The translations under genes were made by a program, and so were the position numbers. DNA of 64,000 bases from Hanamia caeni (GTDB lineage: Bacteria > Bacteroidota > Bacteroidia > Chitinophagales > Chitinophagaceae): contig NZ_RJJR01000008.1 in NCBI RefSeq assembly GCF_003721595.1, positions 186,001-250,000 of the forward strand, written 5' to 3'. Positions 23,032 through 31,143 of this stretch are shown one piece after another (the stretch's first letter is position 1; each line of letters begins with the position of its first letter). Under the pieces are notes generated by a model, which saw nothing but the letters and a program-made list of their open reading frames with translations, was not told the DNA's origin and ran no database searches.

Positions 23032-23097
23032 AACCACGAAGACACTAAGACACGAAGAAGCACAAACAAACCTTGATGACTTTGTGTCTTCGTGGTT
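23032..23097. repeat. 66-bp inverted repeat (CCACGAAGACAC type)
   Basis: Perfect 14-bp outer arms, AACCACGAAGACAC (23032-23045) and its complement (23084-23097), with partial pairing continuing inward (TAAGACACGAAG against CTTGATGACTTT). The left arm also contains tandem CACNAAG units. Repeats of this CCACGAAGRCACGAAG style are widespread in Bacteroidota genomes. It lies 27 bp after the esterase stop and could stabilise or attenuate the transcript; no clean T-tract follows. Confidence 0.7.
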
Positions 23098-23113
23098 CAA
23101 AAAAATTTTATTT

Positions 23114-25234
23114 ATGAAACAAAAAACAATGAAAAAACTTCGTTTACTGTTGCTGATTGCGGTTAGCTTTACCATCAATCCCGTTTTCTCCCAAACACCT
23201 CAAATTAATTTGAATATAGCCCAGGCACAAAAAGATGTCAGCCCGATGTTATATGGATTAATGACGGAAGAAATTAACCATTCTTATGATGGCGGATTGT
23301 ATGCGGAACTGATTCGTAACAGGATTTTCAAAGACAGCAAAACCGAGCCGGAAGGCTGGAGTCTGGTAAAAGAAAATCCTTCATCACAGGCAAGTATAAA
23401 ATTAATAGGTGCAGAAGAACACGTGCCCAACGATGAACGCAGGAATGCCCTCAATGGCGCGATGCAGGCGTGTTTGCGGCTTACAGTTGAAAAAGCGAAT
23501 GGAAACGTAGGCGTTGCCAACGAAGGTTACTGGGGCATTCCGGTAAAACCATCCACCACCTACAAAGCATCATTTTACATCAAAGGCACCGACCGCAGAG
23601 AGCCGCCGCGCTGGCCCTGGGAACCAAAACCAACTACGCCTCCGCTGCCAGTAATTGAAAACAATACGCCTGGCGCAATAACGGTTTCCATCGAAAGCAA
23701 TGACGGCAAAACGGTTTATGCAAAAGGAACTATCGATCTTGAAAAAAGTATTTACTGGAAACAATATGAAGTTAATTTGACAACGGCTGCTGATGTGAAA
23801 CCTACCAAAGATGCACGCTTTGTGATTTCTACAGACCGTACAGGTGTGTATTATTTCAATCTCGTTTCTTTATTTCCTCCAACTTATAAAGACCAACCAA
23901 ACGGTTTTCGGCCAGACCTGATGCAGATGTTGGTGGATATGAAACCAAAGTTCCTGCGTTTTCCCGGGGGAAATTTTTTGGAAGGACCGAAGATTACAGA
24001 TGCTTTTCCATGGAAAGAAACGCTTGGCCCGATTTCAAACAGGCCGGGTCATAATGGCTCATGGGGCTATCGCGCATCTGATGGAATGGGATTGCTTGAA
24101 TTTTTGAAATGGGCAGAGAATATGGGCGCAGAGCCGCTTTTAGGCATTTATGCAGGATATTCTTTGGACGGCGACCACATCGATGCGGGGCCACTTTTAA
24201 AACCTTATGTGGATGATGCATTGGATGAGATAGAATATGTTATTGGCGATACTACCACTTATTGGGGCGCAAAACGCGCCAGGGATGGCCATCCTGAACC
24301 ATTCAAACTTCAGTATGTTGAAATCGGCAATGAAGATTGGTTTGACAGAAGCAATAGTTATGATGGAAGATTCAATCAATTCAGAACTGCTATTGAGGCA
24401 AAGTACCCGCAGCTTACCTGCATTTCTACTATCCCAGGCAAACAGTATCCTTCTATGCAGGTTACTTCCGGTGAGCCGCCGGCTGTGGTGGATGAACACT
24501 ACTACCGCAACTCGTGGGATATGTGGGAAAACGCTTCGCAATATGATACTTACGACCGTAACGGACCAAAGATATTTGTGGGCGAATGGGCCACAAGAGA
24601 AGGCAAACCAACCACCAATTTAAACGCGGCCCTGGGCGACGCGGCGTGGATGACGGGCATGGAACGCAATTCAGATTTAATCATCATGTCTTGTTATGCA
24701 CCATTATTTGTAAATGTCAGCATAGATGCTGCAACCGGTAAAAGGGCGTGGCAGTGGGATTCAGATTTGATTGGCTATGACGCGCTGAACAGTTACGGTT
24801 CCCCTTCTTATTATGTACAAAAATTATTCAGTCATTATTTGGGAAATAAAATTGTTCCGGCTACAGTTGCTAACATTCCAACACAAAAAGCGCCTCTTTC
24901 AAGAAGAGACAGTGCTGAAGGCAAAGCGCCTAAATCAGTTCCGACTATATTTTATTCGGCCACAATGAATGATACAACTGGAACGCTGTATTTGAAAATC
25001 GTGAACACAACTCCCAAAAGGCAAGCGGTAAAAATAAATTTTGATGGAGCAAAAGTAGCTCCTGAAGCGACTTTGGTGATGGTAAAGGGCAATGCACCGG
25101 AGGAGACGAATTCAATTATTGAGCGAGAAAAAATAATTCCTGTTACTGAACACATCAAAGGAATTAAGAAATCATTTTTCCCGAAACTGGCTCCTTATTC
25201 CGTAAGCATTTTTGAAATTAAAACAAGCAAGTAG
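23114..25234 (+). CDS. Secreted GH51 alpha-L-arabinofuranosidase with N-terminal CBM-like domain
   Basis: About 706 residues. The open frame begins at a GTG (23084) inside the inverted repeat, but the ATG at 23114 or 23129 gives a clean signal peptide (MKKLRLLLLIAVSF...FSQ), so the upstream start is rejected. Seen: MLYGLMTEEINHSYDGGLYAELIRNR, a CBM4-like insertion (about 95-255; YWGIPVKPSTTYKASFYIKG), RFPGGNFLEG, the acid/base Glu in QYVEIGNEDWF, the nucleophile Glu in IFVGEWATREG, and a C-terminal beta domain. It releases arabinofuranosyl side groups from arabinoxylan. It differs in build from the shorter GH51 at 35192, suggesting complementary linkage preference. Confidence 0.91.
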   Translation: MKQKTMKKLRLLLLIAVSFTINPVFSQTPQINLNIAQAQKDVSPMLYGLMTEEINHSYDGGLYAELIRNRIFKDSKTEPEGWSLVKENPSSQASIKLIGAEEHVPNDERRNALNGAMQACLRLTVEKANGNVGVANEGYWGIPVKPSTTYKASFYIKGTDRREPPRWPWEPKPTTPPLPVIENNTPGAITVSIESNDGKTVYAKGTIDLEKSIYWKQYEVNLTTAADVKPTKDARFVISTDRTGVYYFNLVSLFPPTYKDQPNGFRPDLMQMLVDMKPKFLRFPGGNFLEGPKITDAFPWKETLGPISNRPGHNGSWGYRASDGMGLLEFLKWAENMGAEPLLGIYAGYSLDGDHIDAGPLLKPYVDDALDEIEYVIGDTTTYWGAKRARDGHPEPFKLQYVEIGNEDWFDRSNSYDGRFNQFRTAIEAKYPQLTCISTIPGKQYPSMQVTSGEPPAVVDEHYYRNSWDMWENASQYDTYDRNGPKIFVGEWATREGKPTTNLNAALGDAAWMTGMERNSDLIIMSCYAPLFVNVSIDAATGKRAWQWDSDLIGYDALNSYGSPSYYVQKLFSHYLGNKIVPATVANIPTQKAPLSRRDSAEGKAPKSVPTIFYSATMNDTTGTLYLKIVNTTPKRQAVKINFDGAKVAPEATLVMVKGNAPEETNSIIEREKIIPVTEHIKGIKKSFFPKLAPYSVSIFEIKTSK

Positions 25235-25293
25235 CAACCATGCCCGATGGAAAATAAATAGTCACCAATTTAAACAAAATAAAAACAATCATT

Positions 25294-25632
25294 ATGAAGT
25301 ACTTACTTACAGCATTTCTCCTGTTTGGATTCATGGTAACCAAAGCACAAAATGCAATTGATGGAAATTGGAAAGGCAGCCGCGAAACGCCGAACGGCAC
25401 TATGGAGTTTAATTACACTTTCAAAGTGCAGGGAGACACATTAACAGGCGTCATTAAATCACAGTATGGCGAAGTGCCATTAGAAAACGGAAAAGTAGAT
25501 GGAAAGAAATTTTCTTACAGCCTTAGTTTTAACGGCAACACCATTCCTTTTACCGGAGAACTGGTAAGCGACGACCAGATTATCACCAAAAACGAAAGAG
25601 GTGAAACAAAGTTGACAAGGGTGAAAGAATAG
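25294..25632 (+). CDS. Small secreted beta-barrel protein (lipocalin-like), function unknown
   Basis: 112 residues, signal peptide MKYLLTAFLLFGFMVTKAQ. The mature part of about 93 residues is a run of short beta strands (IDGNWKGSRETPNGTMEFNYTFKVQGDTLTGVI) without catalytic motifs. It resembles the small lipocalin-like proteins often found beside glycoside hydrolases in Bacteroidota. Placed between GH51 and GH10 and transcribed with them, it might bind a glycan or assist an enzyme. No function can be assigned from sequence alone. Confidence 0.75.
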   Translation: MKYLLTAFLLFGFMVTKAQNAIDGNWKGSRETPNGTMEFNYTFKVQGDTLTGVIKSQYGEVPLENGKVDGKKFSYSLSFNGNTIPFTGELVSDDQIITKNERGETKLTRVKE

Positions 25633-25752
25633 AATCAATTAAATGGGATTTTAAAAGTAAACGGTGCCTGAATTTTCCTGTCTTGCTCTGACATAAATCG
25701 GGCAGCAGCAAGCAGGGCCGGTGTATTATGTCCGTTCGCTAAATCAAAATAA

Positions 25753-26913
25753 ATGAAACAGCTTACCTCTTTTTTTATAACAATGAGTTGCGTGCTTGGC
25801 ATAAATGCCAATGCACAAAACACGAACAATCCGAAAACATTAAAAAGTGTTTATAAAAATGCCTTCCTTGTCGGCGTAGCCGTTAATCCTGCCATTGCTT
25901 CCGGAAGAGATAAAGCCACGCAGGATATCGTCATCAAACAGTTTAATTCTATTACGCCGGAAAATGTAATGAAAGCGGCCTTGATAAATCCGAAACCGGG
26001 CGTTTATAATTTCGGTCCGGCAGATGATTATGTGGCCTTTGGAGAAAAGCACCACATGTTTATCATGGGCCATACGCTGGTGTGGCATAACCAATGTCCT
26101 GACTGGTTTTTTACCAACGCAGCCGGAAAGCCGAATACGAAAGATGAACAAATCGAAAGATTGAGGAGCCACATAAAAGCGGTTGCAGGAAGGTATGCAG
26201 GCCGCGTAAATGCCTGGGATGTGGTGAATGAAGTGATAGATAATGACGGCAGCTACCGCGAGAATACTTCATGGGTAAAAGCTTTCGGCAACGGAGATAC
26301 GCTGGTAACCTATGCTTTTAAATTTGCTGCGCAATATGCGCCCAACACAGAATTATACTACAATGATTTCAATGCATGGCGTCCCTCAAAAGTAAAGGGC
26401 ATTGTACACATGATTAAGATGTTGCAAAAGCAAGGAATCCGTATTGATGGCGTAGGCATGCAAGGGCATTGGGGTTTGGATTATCCTAAAATAAAATATA
26501 TTGAAGATGCTATTGATGCATACGCTGCCTGCGGTGTAAAAGTGATGATTACAGAACTGGATGTTGATGTGCTGCCCTTGACCAAAGAAGGTCAAATTAT
26601 CGGACAGGGAATGGCGGATAAACAATTTCAACTGGAAGAGTTTAAAACCTTTTTAGACCCTTATCAAAATGGTTTGCCTGATAGTATGCAAACAGTTTTG
26701 GCAAATCGCTATGCAGAATTGTTTTCTATTTTTTATAAACGAAAAGATAAGATAGCAAGAGTAACCTTGTGGGGTGTGAATGATGGTATGAGTTGGAAAA
26801 ATGATTATCCTATTCCGGGCAGGACGAATTATCCCTTGTTATGGTCAAGAGATTTTGAGCCAAAACCTGCATTAGACGCGGTTTTGAATGTGCCCGCTAT
26901 AATGAAAAATTAA
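25753..26913 (+). CDS. Secreted endo-1,4-beta-xylanase, GH10 (copy 2)
   Basis: 386 residues, signal peptide ending about residue 22 (NANAQ), then one GH10 barrel. Acid/base E160 in AWDVVNEVIDNDG, nucleophile E268 in KVMITELDVDVLP, plus HTLVWHNQCPDWFF and VTLWGVNDGMSW. It cleaves the xylan backbone, probably in the periplasm. It differs throughout from the GH10 at 2232, so the two may be differently located or act on differently decorated substrate. The 120 bp upstream hold no gene that I can support. Confidence 0.93.
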   Translation: MKQLTSFFITMSCVLGINANAQNTNNPKTLKSVYKNAFLVGVAVNPAIASGRDKATQDIVIKQFNSITPENVMKAALINPKPGVYNFGPADDYVAFGEKHHMFIMGHTLVWHNQCPDWFFTNAAGKPNTKDEQIERLRSHIKAVAGRYAGRVNAWDVVNEVIDNDGSYRENTSWVKAFGNGDTLVTYAFKFAAQYAPNTELYYNDFNAWRPSKVKGIVHMIKMLQKQGIRIDGVGMQGHWGLDYPKIKYIEDAIDAYAACGVKVMITELDVDVLPLTKEGQIIGQGMADKQFQLEEFKTFLDPYQNGLPDSMQTVLANRYAELFSIFYKRKDKIARVTLWGVNDGMSWKNDYPIPGRTNYPLLWSRDFEPKPALDAVLNVPAIMKN

Positions 26914-26971
26914 TAAGTTGCTAATATGAAAGTTCTGATTTGATGGTGATAAGAAAAATAGAAAACAACGT

Positions 26972-26987
26972 TTTTTGTTGGTTTACT
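26972..26987 (-). repeat. Dispersed 16-bp motif, copy 2 (minus orientation)
   Basis: On the minus strand it reads AGTAAACCAACAAAAA, 44 bp before the GH31 start. It shares TTGTTGGTTTACTGCAT (plus strand) with the copy at 38868. Confidence 0.4.
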
Positions 26988-27030
26988 GCATCTGGCAATG
27001 AATGTCAACCATATCCAAAAATTATAAAGA

Positions 27031-29448
27031 ATGAATAAAAAAAGTTTAATTGTTTTATTGCTGGCTCTCGGTTTTTTTCTAAATAGCAAGGCGCAGTCTT
27101 ATCAAAAAAACGAATCCGGAATTAAAGCAACTCTCGCTTCTTCAAATATTGAAATTCAATTCTATGGTCCCTCCATTGTGAGAATCATAAAATATCCGGT
27201 TGGCCACAACTTTTCAAAGGAAAGCCTTTCTGTTATTGAATCTCCGCAAAGAACAGCATTCAGTGTAAAGAAAAAGGGTGATGTGCTTAATCTGAAAAGC
27301 GAAAATTTAAATATAAACCTGGACCTTAAGTCAGGTGTATTATCTTATTTCACAAAATCTGGCAACCCACTTTTAAAGGAGAAATCAGGTGGCGCCAATT
27401 TTACTCCTTTTAATGATGCCGGCAGTAATACTTTTACTGTTAACCAATCATTTCAATTAGAGAAAGACGAACCTATATATGGTTTGGGACAGCAGCAACA
27501 AGGTAAAATGAGTCAGCGCAATGTTACCCTACATATGGTGCAGGGCAATACAGATGATTATGTTCCATTGTTTCAATCAGCAAAAGGATACGGAGTGTTT
27601 TGGGATAATTATTCGCCAACTGTATTTACTGATAATCCGGACAGCACTTCTTTCAAATCAGACGTTGCCGATGGTATAGATTATTACTTTATCTATGGTG
27701 GCAATGCAGATGGTGTTATTGCAGGTATGCGCAGCCTCACAGGCCAGGTTCCTATGTTTCCGTTATGGACCTTTGGTTACTGGCAAAGTAAGGAACGGTA
27801 CAAAAGCCAGGAAGAGTTAGTGAGTGTAGTTAAAAAGTACCGTGAATTGGGCGTTCCGCTTGATGGCATTATCCAGGACTGGCAGTATTGGGGAAATAAT
27901 TATCTCTGGAATGCCATGGATTTTTTAAATGACGAATATCCTGACCCGCAAAGAATGGTGAACGAAATACATAACCTGAATGCTCACCTGGCGATTTCAA
28001 TATGGAATTCTTTTGGCCCCAAAACAAAACAATACAGGGAACTTGATAGTATAGGCGCACTAATGAGTTTTAAGACATGGCCGCTATCTGGTTCCGGACT
28101 ATGGCCTCCCCGCCTCGATTATCCTTCCGGTGTAAGAGTATATGACGCATATAACCCTGTAGCCCGCGATATTTACTGGAAATATTTGAAGAAGCTTAAG
28201 GCATTCGGTATTGATGCCTGGTGGATGGATTCATCCGAGCCAGACCATCTTGATTTTAAACCTTCTGACTTTGACGAAAAAACTTACCTGGGTTCTTTCA
28301 GAAAAGTCCGGAATGCTTTTCCTTTAATGACGGTAGGTGGTTTATTCAAGCATCAACGTGCGGTGGATTCGAGCAAAAGAATATTTATTCTTACCCGCTC
28401 TGCATTTGCAGGGCAGCAGCGATATGGGGCGAATACCTGGTCAGGAGATGTGACCGCATCATGGAAGGCATTGAGAGACCAGATTTCTGCGGGATTGAAT
28501 TTTTCACTTACTGCTATTCCCTACTGGAACTGCGATATCGGCGGATTTTTTCTCACCCGTTTTCCTAAAAGATTAGAAGACCCCGAATATCGCGAATTGT
28601 ATGTGCGCTGGTTGGAGTTTGGGACATTCATTCCAATGATGCGTTCTCACGGTACCGACGCACCACGTGAAATTTACCAGTTTGGCAAGAAGGGCGACAG
28701 AGATTTTGATGCTATAGATAAGTTCATCAAACTGCGTTACCGGCTGTTACCCTACATCTACTCCACTTCCTGGGCAGTTACGCATAACCATTCGAGCATG
28801 ATGCGTGCCCTGGTGATGGATTTTCCGAACGATAAAAATGCCCTGGATATTAACGATGAATACATGTTCGGAAAATCGCTGCTCGTTAATCCTGTAACAG
28901 AACCAATGTATATAAAAAAGACAGGGGAGGGCAGAAATGCAGTAGCAACCGAAGACTTCAATACTATAAAAACGACAGAAGTGTATTTGCCCGCCGGAAC
29001 GGATTGGTATGACTTCTGGACCGGCGAAAAATTTTCCGGGGGTAAAAAAATAAACAAAGAAACTCCTTTTGATATTATTCCATTATATGTGAAAGCAGGT
29101 TCTATCCTGCCTTTCGGCCCGGTGGTTCAATATGCCGAAGAAAAGAAATGGGAAAACCTGGAAATACGAATTTATCCTGGCGCAGATGGAAATTTTGTTT
29201 TGTATGAAGACCAAAACGATAATTATAATTATGAAAAAGGGGTTTATTCCACGATTGATTTTAATTGGAATAATAAAAAGAAAACGCTAAATATCGGTGA
29301 CAGGAACGGTTCATTTCCCGGGATGCTTACTGAAAGGAAATTCAATATTGTACTTGTAGCAAACAATAAAGCAACAGGAACAAACATCGCTGAAGCACCT
29401 GATAAAGTGGTGAATTATAATGGCGGGAAAGTGGTAATTAAACTCTGA
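27031..29448 (+). CDS. Secreted GH31 alpha-xylosidase / alpha-glucosidase
   Basis: 805 residues, signal peptide MNKKSLIVLLLALGFFLNSKAQ. GH31 layout: N-terminal beta-sandwich, barrel with FGYWQSKERYKSQEE, the catalytic nucleophile Asp in DAWWMDSSEPD, the acid/base Asp in NTWSGDVTASW, then C-terminal beta domains. The QSKERYKSQEE and DSSEPD signature fits alpha-xylosidase-like members more than starch glucosidases, but the call stays broad. In this setting it may remove alpha-xylosyl units of xyloglucan or rare alpha-linked sugars on xylan. Its stop codon lies in a perfect 13-bp tandem duplication (29436-29461). Confidence 0.88.
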   Translation: MNKKSLIVLLLALGFFLNSKAQSYQKNESGIKATLASSNIEIQFYGPSIVRIIKYPVGHNFSKESLSVIESPQRTAFSVKKKGDVLNLKSENLNINLDLKSGVLSYFTKSGNPLLKEKSGGANFTPFNDAGSNTFTVNQSFQLEKDEPIYGLGQQQQGKMSQRNVTLHMVQGNTDDYVPLFQSAKGYGVFWDNYSPTVFTDNPDSTSFKSDVADGIDYYFIYGGNADGVIAGMRSLTGQVPMFPLWTFGYWQSKERYKSQEELVSVVKKYRELGVPLDGIIQDWQYWGNNYLWNAMDFLNDEYPDPQRMVNEIHNLNAHLAISIWNSFGPKTKQYRELDSIGALMSFKTWPLSGSGLWPPRLDYPSGVRVYDAYNPVARDIYWKYLKKLKAFGIDAWWMDSSEPDHLDFKPSDFDEKTYLGSFRKVRNAFPLMTVGGLFKHQRAVDSSKRIFILTRSAFAGQQRYGANTWSGDVTASWKALRDQISAGLNFSLTAIPYWNCDIGGFFLTRFPKRLEDPEYRELYVRWLEFGTFIPMMRSHGTDAPREIYQFGKKGDRDFDAIDKFIKLRYRLLPYIYSTSWAVTHNHSSMMRALVMDFPNDKNALDINDEYMFGKSLLVNPVTEPMYIKKTGEGRNAVATEDFNTIKTTEVYLPAGTDWYDFWTGEKFSGGKKINKETPFDIIPLYVKAGSILPFGPVVQYAEEKKWENLEIRIYPGADGNFVLYEDQNDNYNYEKGVYSTIDFNWNNKKKTLNIGDRNGSFPGMLTERKFNIVLVANNKATGTNIAEAPDKVVNYNGGKVVIKL

Positions 29449-29461
29449 AATTAAACTCTGA
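29436..29461 (+). repeat. 13-bp tandem duplication across the GH31 stop
   Basis: Two adjacent perfect copies of AATTAAACTCTGA. The first copy contains the TGA that ends GH31 (29446-29448), so the second repeats the last codons and the stop as untranslated sequence. It is most simply a replication-slippage duplication. Confidence 0.85.
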
Positions 29462-29536
29462 TAAATTGTATCATTTTAGAAATGATTCAATAGTAAAAAA
29501 TAAACGCAGTCTTTTTAAATGCAATAACTCACAACC

Positions 29537-31105
29537 ATGCTTAATATGAAATTAACGATTGGGTCAATCCTGTTCCTTTTTTTGTATTCAATTCCTGCAT
29601 TGTCTCAAAAAGTAATAGTGCCATCATCAAAAAATGTACACAGCGATAACGGCAATGGCACTTACACTAATCCATTAATCTCTGCGGATTTTCCGGACCC
29701 GGATGTGATTCGTGTTGGCGATACGTATTACATGGTTACAACCACCATGTTTATTTTTCCGGGCGTTACTATTTTAAAATCGCATGATTTGGTGAACTGG
29801 GAATATTGCAGCAATGCGGTCCCAAGATTTGATTTCAGCAAATGTTATGACCTTGATAGTTGCAATCGTTATGGCCATGGACAATGGGCAACGAGCATAA
29901 AATATCATAACGGAAAATTTTATTTACTCTTTATTACTTTGAATGAAGGTGGTTTTATGCTGACTGCGGATAAGGCGGAAGGTCCATGGCATATTACGCA
30001 TTTACCGAAAGGTTTTTATGACCCGGGATTATTTTTTGATGATGATGGTAAAGTATATGTCGCACAGGGTTACAACAAAATTTCTATCACCGAAGTGAAC
30101 GACAGTCTTGTTGCCGTTGGGCCGGATTCGCTGGTTTATACCGGAGATATTCGTAAAGGACTTGAGGGAACTCATGTGTATAAAATCAACGGGTATTATT
30201 ATTTGTATTGCACGTATGGCGGAAGAGATGGAATGCAGGTGGCGCTTCGTTCTAAAAATATTTATGGTCCATACGAACAAAAACTTTTGATTTATGATAC
30301 CACAAGAGGAATCAATTATGGCATCCACCAGGGCGCATTAATTCAAACACAAACCGGTGAATGGTGGACGATATTATTTGTGGACAGCGGGCCGTTTGGA
30401 AGGTTTCCTTCTCTACAACCTGTGGCCTGGAAAGACGGCTGGCCAATGATTGGCGTAAATGGGAAAGCTGTGACCACTTACAAAAAACCCGATGTTGGCA
30501 AGAGTTATAAGGTTACCAATCTTCCCACTTCAGATGAATTTAATGAAAAGAAATTGGGAATGCAATGGGGCTGGAATCATAACCCGGATGATACCAAATG
30601 GTCACTCACCGAAAACCGTGGTTATTTAAGATTGAAAACAGCTACTATCACATCAGATTTTAGAATGGCGCGCAATACGCTTACGCAAAGGCCTTTTGCA
30701 AAGCGCGACCAAACCATACCAACTATCGCAACCACAAAAATGGATGTCAGCAAAATGAAAGATGGCGACATCGCAGGACTTGCTGTTTTCCAGGACCCGT
30801 ATGCTTTCATTGCAGTAAAGCAACAAAAAGGAAGAAATTTTATTTTGATGGTGAACAATGGAAAAGTTATTGATTCCGTTGCCATCGATGCTTCCATCAT
30901 TTATCTGCGTACACTTGCTTCCAACGCGACGGGCAAAGCCAGTTTTGAATACAACACCGACAACAAAAATTTTAAATCCATCGGAGAAGATTTGATGATG
31001 CGGTTCAGTTTAAAAATATTCACAGGAAATAAATTCTGCCTTTTCAATTATGCTACAAAACAGGAAGGTGGTTATGTAGATTTTGATTGGTTCAGGGTTC
31101 AATAA
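29537..31105 (+). CDS. Secreted GH43 beta-xylosidase / alpha-L-arabinofuranosidase
   Basis: 522 residues; the ATG at 29546 (MKLTIGSILFLFLYSIPALSQ) is an equally good start. GH43 motifs: base Asp in ADFPDPDVIRVGDTYYMVTTT, GHGQWATSIKYHNGKFYLLF, pKa-modulating Asp in FYDPGLFFDDDGKVYV, and the acid Glu in GLEGTHVYKINGYYYL. A C-terminal concanavalin-like domain (about 345-522; DEFNEKKLGMQWGWNHNP) completes the two-domain form common in Bacteroidota (GH43_12-like, my judgement). It removes xylose or arabinose from oligosaccharides. The frame's stop is followed 38 bp later by the GH9 start. Confidence 0.9.
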   Translation: MLNMKLTIGSILFLFLYSIPALSQKVIVPSSKNVHSDNGNGTYTNPLISADFPDPDVIRVGDTYYMVTTTMFIFPGVTILKSHDLVNWEYCSNAVPRFDFSKCYDLDSCNRYGHGQWATSIKYHNGKFYLLFITLNEGGFMLTADKAEGPWHITHLPKGFYDPGLFFDDDGKVYVAQGYNKISITEVNDSLVAVGPDSLVYTGDIRKGLEGTHVYKINGYYYLYCTYGGRDGMQVALRSKNIYGPYEQKLLIYDTTRGINYGIHQGALIQTQTGEWWTILFVDSGPFGRFPSLQPVAWKDGWPMIGVNGKAVTTYKKPDVGKSYKVTNLPTSDEFNEKKLGMQWGWNHNPDDTKWSLTENRGYLRLKTATITSDFRMARNTLTQRPFAKRDQTIPTIATTKMDVSKMKDGDIAGLAVFQDPYAFIAVKQQKGRNFILMVNNGKVIDSVAIDASIIYLRTLASNATGKASFEYNTDNKNFKSIGEDLMMRFSLKIFTGNKFCLFNYATKQEGGYVDFDWFRVQ

Positions 31106-31143
31106 TTATTTATAAAAATCACTTCTTAATAAAACCGGATATT

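Noticed and set aside
23084..23113. GTG start for the GH51 gene
   Set aside because: It lies in the right arm of an inverted repeat and puts non-signal residues before a clean signal peptide.
25633..25752. Possible minus-strand gene remnant (LANGHNTPALLAAARFM) before GH10
   Set aside because: The peptide looks protein-like, but it is under 40 codons, continues into antisense of the GH10 leader, and I cannot tie it to a family.
31087..31143. TTG start for the GH9 gene overlapping GH43
   Set aside because: The ATG at 31144 begins a normal signal peptide, and the upstream part matches an untranslated leader also seen before susD2.
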